The notes beneath the pieces were generated by a model, which was not told where the DNA came from, made no database searches, and worked only from the letters and a program-made list of their open reading frames with translations. Position numbers and translations under genes: made by a program. From the NCBI GenBank assembly GCA_038093515.1, contig JBBPSI010000019.1, positions 1-64,000 of the forward strand: a stretch of 64,000 nt of DNA. The letters run 5' to 3'. Of the stretch, positions 1-11,695 are shown in pieces; the stretch's first letter is position 1, and each line of letters begins with the position of its first letter. This DNA comes from Butyriboletus loyo (Eukaryota; Basidiomycota; Agaricomycetes; Boletales; Boletaceae).

Positions 1-2070
1 TCAGCGTTACGTGGATCGCTGTATGGATAGGGGGCTAAGTGGATCTCTTCGTCGTAGCTAGTACGCGGACGAATAGCTGAGGGGTCTCGGTTGGTTGAAA
101 CAACGTCTGCTGGATACTTACTACCGTCGACACCAAATGCTTGGCCAAAATCCATCTTCTTGTAGCTATTGACAGCTGCTGCATCTGGTCGACGGGTGGA
201 ATGAGTGGAAGGCTTGCCATGGCCGACGAAAAATTTGAGAGATCCAAAGATTTCCACGAGGAAATCCGCTGAGAGAACGTCAGAAGCTAAAAACGTGAAG
301 AGATACCCTTCATACCGAAGTTGATGCTGTACAAATCGGTTAGCGGCGTGCCATGTGGAAGTGAAATGACACACCTATCCCACAACGGGCGCCATATGCT
401 AGTCTTAGGAGCACCTTCAGTTTTGTACTCGTTCCAGGTATACGCCCACATCATCAGGATAGAGAAGAAGACCATCTTGGATTCACGAATTAAAACTAGC
501 TTAGATCAAGCGTCGACGTTGAACCTTACTTCAATGCAGATGGTCAGAGCAGTCAAACCGTCTGCGATATTGGTCGCTGTCCAGTATTGTGTAGCTGCGG
601 AAAAGCAAGAGGCGAAACTGTGAAAAATTTCAGCAGAAATTACTCAAGGGACGTACGCTTGATGACAGAACCTTCTAGCGCACTGAACTGTTTCGTGGGA
701 GCAGCGAATCACAAGAGACGATCTGTCGGTATAAAGATCACTCACCACGAATGATTGATAAAATGTGAACATGACGATAAGCTTGATGGCCAAAAATTTC
801 GCTAGAGGTCGCCGTCCTCGAAGCTCTTCTTTAGTAAGACCATAAAATAGGAGCAATCCGTATAGAGCGATGCTAATCGATATTCAGATAATGACTATTA
901 CGCGAGACAATAGATGAATACCTTATGCTGATGAAGTCGATTACCTCCAGGTAGACATTGGCAAAGTATATACTGTATGGACCCGACGCACAGAGGACAT
1001 TGTATGCTTCACAGATGATGCCCGCGATAGAGCACGCTTGTCAGCGGTTCAGCGCACCGTCTAGAAAAGCGAGTCAGAAAAGGCAATCACCTGGTCGGAT
1101 GATCACATATTGCAGGACAGACCACTGCAAATAGCTAAGATGATGTTATCTCGTGAGACTTCGACGGCCGTACCTTGACGGTGTACATGAAATACGCCTA
1201 GTGAGCAATGAACAAAGTAAGCAATGCGTACAGAAGCGCCGAAGACAAGGCTGACCTTGGTCGGACGATATCTCCAGCAACAAAACTGTGGAGAGTCATA
1301 ATTTTACCAAGGAACAATAGATCGAATAAATTACGGGTATAGGAAGTGGTCTCTTGTCCTTGCGCTCCATGGCTTGGAGGGCATTGTGACCAGACGCGGT
1401 ATCCGCCACATACTCGACCAAGAGCAATCTGCGGCATGAAGGCTCAACCAGAGAGCTGTAGCAGACAACAGGATACTCACAGGAAAGCGCTCAACGTAAT
1501 TGCCTACTACGTTTTAGATACGAAATTACGTATGGATAACAACGCTTACTTCATAGGCTGCAAAACTGCCATGAGTTATGTCCACAAGACAGCAAAGCCA
1601 CAACTCACCAGATTCTGCGAGGCTGTAATAGGTGTAACTCCGGAAGTACCGGTATGAGAAGAAGGAAACTACGGCGTAAACGGGCGGCATATACAAAACT
1701 CGTAGGCTAGCATGAAGCAGTTCGTCGATCTGGTTCAGTCGCGCAAGACTTTGACACTCACATTTGTCGCTGTTCATTGGGCTTGTTGTAGTTGCTAAAA
1801 AGAAATGTCATCCATGATAATAGACTTGATGAATCACCAGTAACTCACCGACAGTGCTGCAAAACTGAAACGAGGGAGATGAGAACTGTCTGAGAATATA
1901 AAATTCTGAGAAGGAGCATTGGCAAGGACGAGACTTGGACTCACGAGTGCCGCACAACCTCCAGCAATGGCCCAGCCAATCCTATGTTCGTCCCAGTTCA
2001 AGTTTCCGGAACTCCAAAAATTACTTTGATCAACGGCTGCAGTGTTCCCCGAAGCACATGTTGGCGCCAT
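1..2070 (-). CDS. TMEM184/DUF300 (Ost-alpha-like) membrane protein, 3' end outside window
   Basis: Multi-pass membrane protein of the TMEM184 / organic solute transporter alpha family (DUF300). In-frame exons run from ATG at 2070 through about fourteen exons with small introns (for example 1890-1944). Recognisable pieces in order are NLNWDEHRIGWAIAGGCAAL, ISLVSVLQHCRNYNKPNEQR, LYMPPVYAVVSFFSYRYFRS, AITLSAFLLLLVEYVAD, QYVIIRP, LLFYGLTKEELRGRRPLAKF, MFTFYQSFV and MVFFSILMMWAYTWNEYK, the usual order of family motifs and membrane helices. Several exons are only 8-41 nt, yet every junction keeps frame, so the gene looks intact. The hydrophilic C-terminal tail is still open at base 1 and the stop lies outside the window. 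Family members sit in plasma or endomembranes; the substrate of fungal members is not established. The frame-conserving splice chain makes the family call firm. Confidence 0.93.
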
Positions 2071-2620
2071 GCGTGCCGCAGGTAAGCGATTGGGAACTGG
2101 TGAAGATTGATCTGGAAAAGAGTCACGAGGCTCGTATTCAAGACCCGTACAAAGACACAGTTCTGCTCGCAGAGTTTAGGGTATAAACCTGCCAGCCTGC
2201 CGGCGCCAAGTTGAAGGAGAGTGGCGGTAGATCAGTAAACGAACGAAATTGGAAAACTAGTGTCGCAGCCTCATTTTTCGCTTACGTAAAGACACCGTTG
2301 TCGTCGCATCCTCGACCAACTCCCAACGCCTTTCAGACTTCTGGTATATGTCCATGGGGATGGACCTATCGAAACGCAACGGCCCTTGAAGGACGTCAAC
2401 GAGTCCATGTGGCTTCTCCGGTGCGAGAAAAACAAGATAGTGTAATTTCTCAGTGTAACATGTCTACAGCACATTCCTAGTGGTCTCCGTCGTGCTCACC
2501 CCAGCAATTAGTACACGTATCTCTCCGGAGTAGATCAATCAACAGAATGTACTCCAAAGGAATCCATCGCGTCGGTGTTGTACAATAAGTGGGAAAAGAG
2601 TTGTCCGCCCCCTTACAGGT
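2071..2620. other. intergenic/5' region between TMEM184 gene and small basic gene
   Basis: About 550 bases with only weak open frames on both strands and no splice-connected exon chain. It probably holds the promoter and 5' UTR of the TMEM184 gene and the 3' UTR of the neighbouring minus-strand gene. Confidence 0.4.
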
Positions 2621-2906
2621 TTACTTCTTCTTCGAAGCCTTATCACCACGTTTGGCTTTCGCGGGAGTGGACTCGGGACTCGTTGACGCATCTTTGCTCT
2701 GTCAATGGGATGGTTTGAATCAAGCATCGCGGTGAGGTAGACGGCTTTAACTAACGGCAGGGGGAGAAGTGGTACCCTTTGAAGGGGGTGCAGGCTTGGT
2801 AGCAACGTTGGCGGCTAAGTGGAGAGCAGGAAGGGCATGATCAGCACCGATTCTGCGGTAGTCCAGTCAAGCGGAAAGACCGACCAGCCTTGCCGGTCTT
2901 CTTCAT
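2621..2906 (-). CDS. small lysine-rich protein, 52 aa, three exons
   Basis: Three exons join in frame: 2885-2906, 2756-2814 and 2621-2698. They encode a 52-residue, Lys/Ala/Pro/Ser-rich, probably disordered peptide that starts MKKTGKAAANVATKPAPP and ends KAKRGDKASKKK. A TATA-like box on the same strand lies about 73 bp upstream of the ATG. The reading rests on frame continuity, canonical splice ends and biased composition. I do not recognise the product. It could instead be the 3' end of a longer gene whose upstream exons I cannot see. The basic tail would fit a nucleic-acid-associated or ribosome-associated role, but that is only a guess. Confidence 0.45.
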
Positions 2907-2978
2907 CTTGGTTTGGTGGGAAAGGTGAGAAGTGGGTAGTGACTTGGTTTATGGACCCAACCTCAGAACGAAAGCATG

Positions 2979-2986
2979 CTTTTATA
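2979..2986 (-). promoter_or_regulatory. TATA-like box of the small basic gene
   Basis: TATAAAAG on the minus strand, about 73 bp upstream of the ATG at 2906. The distance suits a fungal core promoter with a short 5' UTR. The assignment is inferred from position only. Confidence 0.4.
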
Positions 2987-3039
2987 TCTCTTCATCGCCC
3001 TGTCCTCGGCTTCGATCGGCTTCGTAAGCCCCTAGAGTA

Positions 3040-4036
3040 GATATTTCGCAGGTTTCCTAAATATCAAAAAAAAAAACAAGGAAGATTTTGAAGTCGATTT
3101 ACCCACCAATGAGATGCCAGCTTGATTATGCTCCTTGGGACCCGTCAACTGTCACTTGAATTCTACTTAAAACAAGTGATTGGTTGGAAAAAAGATCAAC
3201 GTGATGCTGCGGAGGATCGCGATTTGCAGGATGAATTGGCAAAGTGTTTCACCTTATCCTCCAACCAAAGGGTCTGTCCTTATCGCGAACGAGGCAGAAT
3301 TCTCGTCGAAGTTACTCAGAAAGGGTGCACTGATCACAGAAACCTTAAAACGCGGGCAAAACATATACGGTGTCACAATGAAACAACAACAAAAGCGAGA
3401 TAGCCCTATACCGCGATGGGCAACATAATGTGCTCACCCGCACCAACAAGGGTGATAGGTCAGACTAATGCGTTCCTCGATAAGAAAAACCCACCAATCG
3501 CGAAAGCGCTCATGTGTTCAGGAGCATATGCCAGCACACCTTCATTCCGGAAGCATTGCCTTGAACCCCTATGACCTGCTATACATCTTCAGCGTAGGAA
3601 GGTCTTTCCCGCAAGGCCTAGGCTGGTGAGTTAATTTGGCCACCGGCCACAACCTACGCACAGCACCAAATGAGCTAGACGGAACAATAAGTGGTACAAG
3701 CTGTGTTGTTGATCCTGACTGCGAGGAGGCCCGCCGCGCACGGCATCCGCCGCTCTGTTGTCAAACGAGATGATCAAACATCTATAATTTCAGATTGACG
3801 GAGTTGAGGAGGCCACATCAAACAGTACATGCATACACCAGATTCTCGATGATTTTCCACGATAGGCTGATACCGTCGGACTATGGAACATAGTGGTTGA
3901 ATTATCTACTAATAGGAATTTCTTTGCGGAACATACCACGATCCTTCCATTCGTTACACCGTCATCCGCTTGCCATGGGACAATGGGGGAACAGGCCAAT
4001 TCGACGATGTTCTGCCGATTTACGTCCACTGGCGGA
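3040..4036. other. no assignable gene; weak exon-like frame on plus strand
   Basis: About 1 kb without a recognised gene. A plus-strand frame at roughly 3263-3425 reads like an exon (GSVLIANEAEFSSKLLRKGA), but I found no partner exons or known family. The minus-strand frame at 3790-4036 is most likely 3' UTR of the phosphatase gene. Confidence 0.3.
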
Positions 4037-4844
4037 CTAGCTCGGAGCACTGTCACCTGCGGCATGCCTCTTCCTCCACTCCCAAAGACCTTTCTGGAAA
4101 CAATCCCAATTCACCCCATCCCTGACCAGAACAAAAGTCACACCTCCAAACGAGACCATGTGAGCATGTCCTATTTCAACAAGAACCACATACCGAGCTG
4201 CCTCTCTACCTCTTTGTTTCTCGGTTCGTCATCGAAGAAAAGCTATTTTCCAGGTCAGGAGCTGATAACAATTACACAGTTCATATGATAGCACTCTTAC
4301 CATCTCACTATACGGTATGCCGGTGATTTTGTGAAACTGTTTAAAATGAGCAATCTTGGACCCGGGATATATTTCCAAGTGATCAAAGAAATTAATCGCG
4401 GGGAGTGATTCGACTGTATTAGCATCGGAGACGTTGGTGGTATCTTTTCCAACTGGGGTTGGTGCGGGAATTCTGATAAGTCGGAGAGCCTCTCGAGCAC
4501 TTCCCGCGGTAAGGTCACTGTCAACATTTCTCCTGTGGGACCAACTCACAGTTTCGTTGCAGACGTTCTTGATGCAGCTGCGACAGTGACCTCCGGCTTG
4601 CTCTTCAATCCACGCAAGATCTCTGGGACGTCCTTATAAAATTCTATCTTCATCGGATGGCTGGCGCTGTCGTAGACAACTCCAGTGAGGGCGTCCTGCT
4701 TCAAGGGCGGCTCTGTGTGGGTATCTATCCAAAATTCCCATAATGTATAACTTGGATTGTTATGAGTCGGACATGTGTGCAATCAGGCGGGCGCACGTAC
4801 TCCAAGTCAAAGGCAACTAGCTTGGGGAATCGGCTGTCGTCCAT
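4037..4844 (-). CDS. magnesium-dependent phosphatase 1 (HAD superfamily)
   Basis: HAD-superfamily acid phosphatase of the MDP-1 group, thought to dephosphorylate phosphotyrosine or small sugar phosphates in the cytosol. Five exons (4801-4844, 4550-4750, 4301-4499, 4194-4242, 4037-4143) total 600 nt and encode 199 aa. The catalytic DxDxT motif is rebuilt across the first intron as VAFDLDYTLW. EFYKDVPEILRGLKSKPEVT, VAAASRTSATKLAREAL, FFDHLEIYPGSKIAHFKQFH and the acidic LFFDDEPRNKEVERQLGVTF motif follow in family order. The protein ends in a short charged tail before TAG. The ATG at 4844 gives a normal N-terminus (MDDSRFPK). Length and all HAD motifs look intact. Confidence 0.93.
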
Positions 4845-5034
4845 CTTCGTCGATCGAACAGCTCCGTCAGCTAACCTGGCTGTTGATGTGCACTACTGTC
4901 ACAGGCTCCGGGACTTAAAGAAAGGGTTGCTGGTGAGACCGACCGTGCAAGCTGTGGTGTGACTAGGATCCCTTTCCGCGCGGTTCCGAACGGCCCGGAT
5001 CCGGTCCGGCGTTACCAGACGTACTTAGCACTAC
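4845..5034. other. upstream region of MDP-1 gene
   Basis: Probably the promoter of the minus-strand phosphatase. It contains a GC-rich stretch near 4979-5010 and no exon chain. Confidence 0.3.
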
Positions 5035-5121
5035 ATCAATGAAACGGTTAGTGGTCAGGACCAGTCAGAACCCGTCAGAACCGCTCAACTACCACCGGGA
5101 ACCAGAAACTGTTTTACTGAT
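5035..5121. mobile_element. MITE-like 87-bp element, copy 1
   Basis: An 87-bp segment that starts ATCAATGAAACGGTT and ends AACTGTTTTACTGAT. The ends are imperfect inverted repeats, 12 of 15 matching after reverse complement. A second copy of the same length with the same ends lies at 28948-29034. There is no coding capacity. Size, terminal inverted repeats and two dispersed copies fit a miniature non-autonomous DNA transposon. A target duplication is not clear; an AT dinucleotide at both ends is the only candidate. Confidence 0.55.
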
Positions 5122-5584
5122 ATAGTTGAACCTACACTGCATACTTACTTGGTCGACAAGACAAGACAATGACAGAAGACGTGTTGGTAGTAGGTATTAT
5201 ACCCCAGCGTGCGACGGCAGCCCGGACTCAGCGGAGCTCCGTGGCATCCTAAATCTCCTGCACCAGTCAATTTTCGTGACATACTTAGTGCTTCGGAGTC
5301 CTGTTAAGGGTGATAGTCACCTCAACGTCTGTCAAAAAACTGCAGACCAGAATGTTTCGAGCTGGCAAAAATAGACATCGTGATAAGAGATACGGCCTCT
5401 AATTTGGTCGGTGGTCCCAGACCGTTTGGTTGGGCGTGAGAAGCATGGGATGTCCAAGTTACGTAAGCAGTATTCCTTAGCGTCCATCGACGGCTTGCAT
5501 TGGTCACCCAGGCTTACTTTGAAGGACACTGGCACCGTCGCAGGCGGAAAGGCCCAAAACCTTCACGATTCGTTGGCAGTGATA

Positions 5585-6858
5585 ATGCACAAACGAAAGC
5601 ACCGAAAGTCCGTTCGTGACGATGATTGGGAGCAGTCTGCACACGCAACTGGCACATCTCATGTTCAGTCATCACCCAGCACCGAAAATCCCGACTCTAC
5701 CGCTCCTGACCCTTGTCTCTATATCCAAGCTTACGAAGCGGACGTGATCCGCGGCCCGCGTACAGAAACTGCACACTCTCTCGAGTGTCAGGACGCATCT
5801 CGCATGATGACTACCAGTAATAATTCGAAATCTGGTCTTATTCGATGGGGCCCACCAGAACGTTCAGGTGACAGAGACACGGTTGACACTGAAAAGTTGA
5901 ACCACCCCCTGCTGTGGGTAGATAGGTAGGTTTGTCCACGAGGTTTCGGTGGGAATGTGGATCACATGTATTTTCCAATGAAACACTGAAGGTAGGAGTA
6001 AAGTAGTTGTCTGCACATCATTCGCTCTCAGAGGGAGTGACTCGTCTCTTTCTTCTACTTCTACCATGAATCTCGGCCTCACCGTACGCACGACAGGTAC
6101 GATGTCCGGCTTCTGCTGGACCATTTGCCTGACTTCGAGTCGGAGAGTACACAAGTCAGACCGAGACCGCTCTCCCCGAGCGGGTGGTCAGACCTTCCTT
6201 CAGACTCTGAAGACACGTTCTTCTTCACCCCCGATGAACTCGAAGATTATTGCCGCGAGAAGCGGCGTAGGTTAATTGACCGTGGCCGAGAAGAAAGATT
6301 AAGAGTGCTTGAGGCTATGGATGGTCAAGACGAGGATCTAGATCCATGGGGTGGCAGCGATGAAGAGGTGACGTGTCAGATTTACCTTTCTTTCAGTCTC
6401 TCACAAATGTTGTACAGCCTGATGAAACACAGCGAGAACTCATTCGCAGGACAGCCTCTCATATCATTTCATCTCCAAATCCTGCCCAACTGGAGATGAG
6501 GATCTTAGCCAATTACAGTACTGACAAAAGATTCGCCTTTTTGAGGGGACGCTGGTCTCGAGTTTGGAGGACAGAAAAGGAGAGAGCGAAACAACATCAG
6601 GCGGAGGAAGCGAAAAAGGTCCAGCTCCCAATGACTCTCACGTCCCTTGGAGGGCTTGCTAGCTACGGGGAGAGTGATCCCGATGATGAGGAATCAGTCG
6701 ACAAGCCGACAGAGGAACCGGAAAATGTCACGGGCGCGCCGTGCACCGAGGTTGGCCACAGCAATGAAGATGTTGTCAAGGAAGCTCGAAGAGCAAGAGC
6801 AAGGGAATGGTCCGCGCGGCGTCGCGCCGAACAATCTTCACAGTTAGAGCATGCCTAA
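5585..6858 (+). CDS. charged nuclear-type protein with SURP-like segment
   Basis: Three exons are proposed: 5585-5925, 6097-6367 and 6397-6858. The start used is MHKRKHRKSVRDDDWE; an in-frame upstream start at 5411 is possible. The first part is polar and disordered. The middle is acidic with a charged helix (ELEDYCREKRRRLIDRGREE). It is followed by a SURP/Swap-like stretch (RTASHIISSPNP then KRFAFLRGRWSRVWR), and the C-terminus is Arg/Glu-rich and ends QLEHA. SURP modules occur in splicing regulators, so an RNA-processing role is plausible but not shown. The second intron would be only 29 nt (6368-6396), and the first is long for this window (171 nt). Either may hide a mis-modelled exon. Confidence 0.6.
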
Positions 6859-7365
6859 CTTCAGGGCTATGTACAGTGCAGCGCAATGCTATTTGCTATT
6901 TGAATGTATCCACGGCGTGGCTATTGATAACTCTTAGTCTAGTGAATGGAAATGTTTACACATGAAGATACTCAATGGACATATACCAAGAGGCAGTCTA
7001 CGTTCAGGTCAATCATGCAGGGAAGACTGGGAAAGGATAATGAACACGTTTCGACCGGGAGCGTGCACGAAGCCCCAGGATTTGGCAGGAAGTGTCAAGG
7101 TCACAATCAATATGGCTCCAACGACCTCTTGCCAGTGTTAGCTTGTGAGTGGACCTCGGCAGCAGCAACGATGACATCGGTTGATGGCCTAACGTGGACG
7201 ACAACGAGGATTCCGCTCTCGGGGACTTCCTTGTGTGTGTGTACTCACTGTTGTTGTCAAGACCATTGGTAACCGGTCACCGTGTATTCTTTGATTCCCG
7301 ACACAGCTCCGGGAATAGCAGAAGCGCTGAACATTCTCCTATAGACTCTCACAAAACCACCCATC
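6859..7365. other. intergenic region upstream of GH15 gene
   Basis: Several short open frames on both strands, none with splice-linked continuation or a recognisable motif. It probably holds the 3' UTR of the SURP-like gene and the promoter of the GH15 gene. Confidence 0.35.
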
Positions 7366-10300
7366 ATGAACATTCAAACCCCCACCCCAGAACGCGATTA
7401 CCTCCCGATTGCTGATCACGGCCTGTATGCGTGACCTTTAGGTCATATCGAACAATCTGACCTGCTACTATATTTCAGCATCGGCAATCTCAGGACTGCA
7501 GCTCTAGTAAATCTACACCCTCCGCACCCACGTCGATGTCTGATTTGAACTTTTCTAGGTCAGCTTAGATGGCTCGGGTGGGTCTCCTATTTGCATATCG
7601 GGGGTGTGATATTGGGACGCTCGACCTGTTAAGAATGGCACGTCGGCTCGCGATCACTTACACCTCCTCATCATCCATGGTTCGCTCACTCTGCCTGCAC
7701 CATTTGCATCTAGTGGAAAGCTACTGTATTCCAAACTTTGATTCCCCTTCTGTGTTTGCTAGGATCCTTGACAAGGACAAGGTCGGAATCAGTCTCCGAT
7801 CGTCTGCGGCTCTCAGCTCACATCCATATCAGGGCGGTCATTTCTCGATTACACCGACTGTTCCGTTTGTCACAAAGCAGAACTATCTGCCAAACTCCAA
7901 CGTGTTGCAAACGAAGTATGATTTCTGTCTGGGAAAAGCTTTGGTCCGCTACTGACCTGATATTCCCAGATTTCTCAATGACAAGGGCGTTGTTGGTGTA
8001 ACCGGTGAGTTGCCCCCCCTTTGTCGTACGACGAAGCCTGAAAACGTCCAGATTTCTTACCACGTCAGGCAAAGGGGGAGACGAATCGACCCTTGCTTTT
8101 CTGGTTGATAAGGCGTGTTGAGGTGTGCTACCAGTGCTATCTAGCGAACGCAATCCGGCTTACGTTCCCTCCGCAAGGTAATTCGTGGTACACTTCCCCT
8201 CTGTGTCGAGTGTGCACCAGCCTTCAACTACGCCCGGGATAGGCACACCACAGAGGTCGTCGTAGACGACACAGTTCCATTTCACACTCAGAACAAAGTT
8301 GTCTTTAGTTCACCAAACCTCGATCTGGATCTGCGTTATGTGGCAGAGAGCACAATTGACAATGTACCAGCCCCCGAGGTCAACCTTGATCTTCTAGATC
8401 TTTCGTCGCAGGGCCATCTTGGTCCCGCAGCGTATTGTAACCTTTCCCTCGTGGAAGGACAACGTGTGACGTTCGTATTGCGCATTTGTCCTGAAGAACG
8501 CTTCCATCCCCAGATCAAACCAACTCAAGCCCATGCTGATGAGCTTGGAGTATCCCTTGATAGTACGGTCAACGATCCGTGTTAGAGCAATTGGAACTGA
8601 CTCTATTTAGAGGTGATAAAAGGGGTCGCCAAGTTGCGTCCTGATGGAGATCCAACGCTGACAAAAGTACGTTTTAATTTGTCCAGTGGGGAAAGTAGGC
8701 TTGCTGTACCTACCTCTACCTAGGAATTACTTGATCGTCTCTTTGTGGTATGCACTTGCCATCCTTCTATTTTTATTTTATGGCTAAAGACTCCCCAGTC
8801 CACGAATAGCTACTGGAACTCTTGGATACGTGGATCCACCTATCAAGGGGCTTGGAAAGAAGCTGTCCACAGAAGTGCTCTCGCACTCAAGCTATTGATC
8901 TACGAGCCAACCGGTAGGTAAAATCAGCATCTCTGCGCGTTTTCTAACGCAATCAAGGTGCTGTGGTTGCGAGTCCAACCTTCAGCTTGCCAGAGTACAT
9001 TGGTGGAACGAGAAATTGGTATGTCCATGATTATATGCCGGTCATGGATAGCGTTCATCGTGTCAATGTAGGGATTATCGGTATGCTTCGAGGTGAATTA
9101 TCTCAACAGCTGTCACTAGCTTACCTCTTATCCAGCGCATCTTGGATTCGTGATTCCTCGTTCACACTCTATGCGCTCATTCGTTTAGGCTTCACCCATG
9201 AAGCTAATTGTCTGTTCTATGATCAATCCATAACATTATCACTGACGGTACAATAGCTTACATGGATTTCATCTTTGAGAGACTGAGGAACAAGAACCCA
9301 GATGGTTCTCTTCAAATCATGTAGGTCTCGCCCTTCTCACAATCTGGCGTGCAACCGTTCTCCATATTCATCCACATATGCATATGTCAGGTATACTATC
9401 CACGGCGAGTTCGTCTTCGCTAGGACTGACACATACATTGAACGAGGATCGTGTCAGGCGGCAAGGATCTTGAAGAAATAGAGCTGAGCCATCTTGACGG
9501 GCACAAAGGGTCAAAGCCTGTTAGGCAAGCAAGTTCAACCATCTATCAGAATAACGCTGATGTAGTGTACCACAGGATTGGGAATGGTGCCGCAGATCAC
9601 ATACAGCTCGTGAGTCTTCGTCCCTCGATCTGCATAACTTCCTGATGGCCATCAAGGACATCTATGGAGAATTGTAGGCGTTTGTTGTGATTATATCGGC
9701 TTTGTCTAATCTTGTCCATAAAGGATGGATTGTATCTACTTGGGCCAGAAGGTGCGTCTAGGAGATTTTCTTGAAGCTTACTGATTGATTGGCTGCCTAG
9801 TTTGGCCGTCCGCTGGTTCGTGGCGTTCCATTACAATGATGTGAACAGACTTACAATGGGTAAAACAGTCGTACGACACATGGTAAGCAGTGTCGACGTT
9901 GAGGACAACCGCGTACATTGACATGCGCATACTTTTCAGGGTATTGGTGCGGGAACTGTGAGTCATCACGTCTTGATCAGAGCGTAAATCTGAATTTTTA
10001 CGCTATTTAGTGTAGATTGTAAGGGTTTGACCCCTGCCATTGGTTCGTCGGTTGATGTCGTTGCACGAATAGTTGTCGTTAAGAACTACGAGGAACCCGA
10101 CTTGTACGTGTTTTTCAACCCTCGTTCCATTGGCCTGCGTTCTCACTCGCATTGAAAGATCCATATGGTCAGTACGAACCAGGGGAATGTGTGTTAGGTC
10201 TGAATGTCTATGTGAATATCACAGGGAAGTTCGTGGCAAAAAACGTCACTTTACAGTACGTTGCATGTCCGCGCTGAGTTAATATTCTTATACCTTGTGT

Positions 10301-11400
10301 AGTATTCAAAGGTAAGTTACATGCCGACATGCAGCATGTCGCTAAGTGGTAGGGTGTATACGTAGATCATGATTTGGTGAGTCTCTGCATGTCAGGTGAT
10401 CTGGTACTGATAAGTGTGAGCAAGGGTGGCTATCGACAGAGGTATGTATGCTGTGTATCATCCTCTACTTTTGGAATAAAAGGATGTTTCCTCCTTCAGG
10501 TTTACGCTTGGCAGACAAACGATCTCTACCATGTCCCAACCGCAACAAGTGGCTAGCAGCAAGAGACGAGTTGTATGAAGAGATCATGCACAGAGCTTGG
10601 AATCCAACGTTGAAAGTCTTCGGTCAAAGCTACGAAGAAACCGACGTCTTGGATTCGTCCGTCCTTATCATGCCGCTTGTATTTTTCATGACCCCAGTCA
10701 GTGTCCGAGCATGCTTCGTTGATGAAGACTTACGCATTGCATGTTGCATTGTTTATCAGTCCGACCCGAGATTTGTGAACACGCTCAAGCAGATCTTGAA
10801 GACTCCAGAGAGGGGTGGCTTGACATCGAACGTAAGACGCGTGCCAGGTTTGTGAGATTGTTGTTGAATCAGTGGACAGAACCTCGTTTACCGCTATGAT
10901 GTGACTAAGAGTGATGACGGGGTTGGCGGCGAGGAGGGGACATTTTGTTTATGCACGTTGTGGTACGTTCCATGATCTAGGGATTGCCGCCGCCTACCAT
11001 AACTCTGGTTTTCCTTTAGGTGTGTCGAAGCGCTTACGCGTGCTGGAGAGTACGATCGACCATTGTTGCAGCGTGCAATCAGCATGTTTGAGGTGAGGAG
11101 CTATGACGTTTTGCTCCGTGAGCTAATGCGACAATTCTTCAAAGGACTTCCTGCAGTACTCCAACCATGTTGGATTGTGCACAGAGGAGATCTCGGAAGC
11201 CGGTGAAGGGTACGGTTAATCTGTTTTTCCCCGAGGCTTGATCGGCTGATCTTTCCTTAGTCTCGGTAACGCTGTCCAAGGTTTCACGTGAGTATTGTAT
11301 GTGGTTCTCTTACTCGCCAATGATTGACGGGGATGCCAGACACGTCACCTTGATCTCAGCTGCGTACAATCTTTCGAAGACATTGGCTATTATAAAGTAA
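7366..11400 (+). CDS. glycoside hydrolase family 15 protein (trehalase-like N-domain)
   Basis: GH15-type (alpha/alpha)6-barrel glycosidase of the trehalase-like/glucoamylase-related group with a DUF5911-like N-terminal domain; it should cleave alpha-glucosidic bonds. It starts [20 protein letters not shown] at 7366 and ends [16 protein letters not shown] at 11400. Splice-linked motifs include [141 protein letters not shown] and [19 protein letters not shown]. About 30 exons are needed, including two 9-nt microexons (9072-9080, 10303-10311), an 11-nt exon (10366-10376) and a GC-AG intron (9525-9575). The exons between about 9830 and 10060, which should carry the WDAW..VRE part, could not be resolved. 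Two proposed introns are unusually short (8123-8144, 8178-8210). No signal peptide is seen, so it is probably cytosolic. Confidence 0.92.
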
Positions 11401-11695
11401 ACTCATGCGGATTGAAATAATCCGTCGATAGCTCTGTACATCTCCGCGTGGATAAGATCTCTCTGCCTTGATGTTGTTTTGCTCTCTCCGTTTCTGTTCT
11501 CCATACTCGAGACCAGCGTGCCCTCGAAAAGGCGAATATTTTTGTCAGTACCGTAAATCATTATCTCCAGCTATGCAGGATTCGGAGCCGTCCAGCGAAT
11601 ACGCTCTCTGTGTGTTTCACTAGGCTATACAGCACTTGCGAGAAGAGACCGAAGTAAGAGATCGAGCGTAAGGCGTTTAGTATTGATGCTGGATC
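11401..11695. other. spacer between GH15 gene and its duplicated 3' fragment
   Basis: No exon or repeat recognised; presumably the 3' UTR and terminator of the GH15 gene. Confidence 0.3.
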
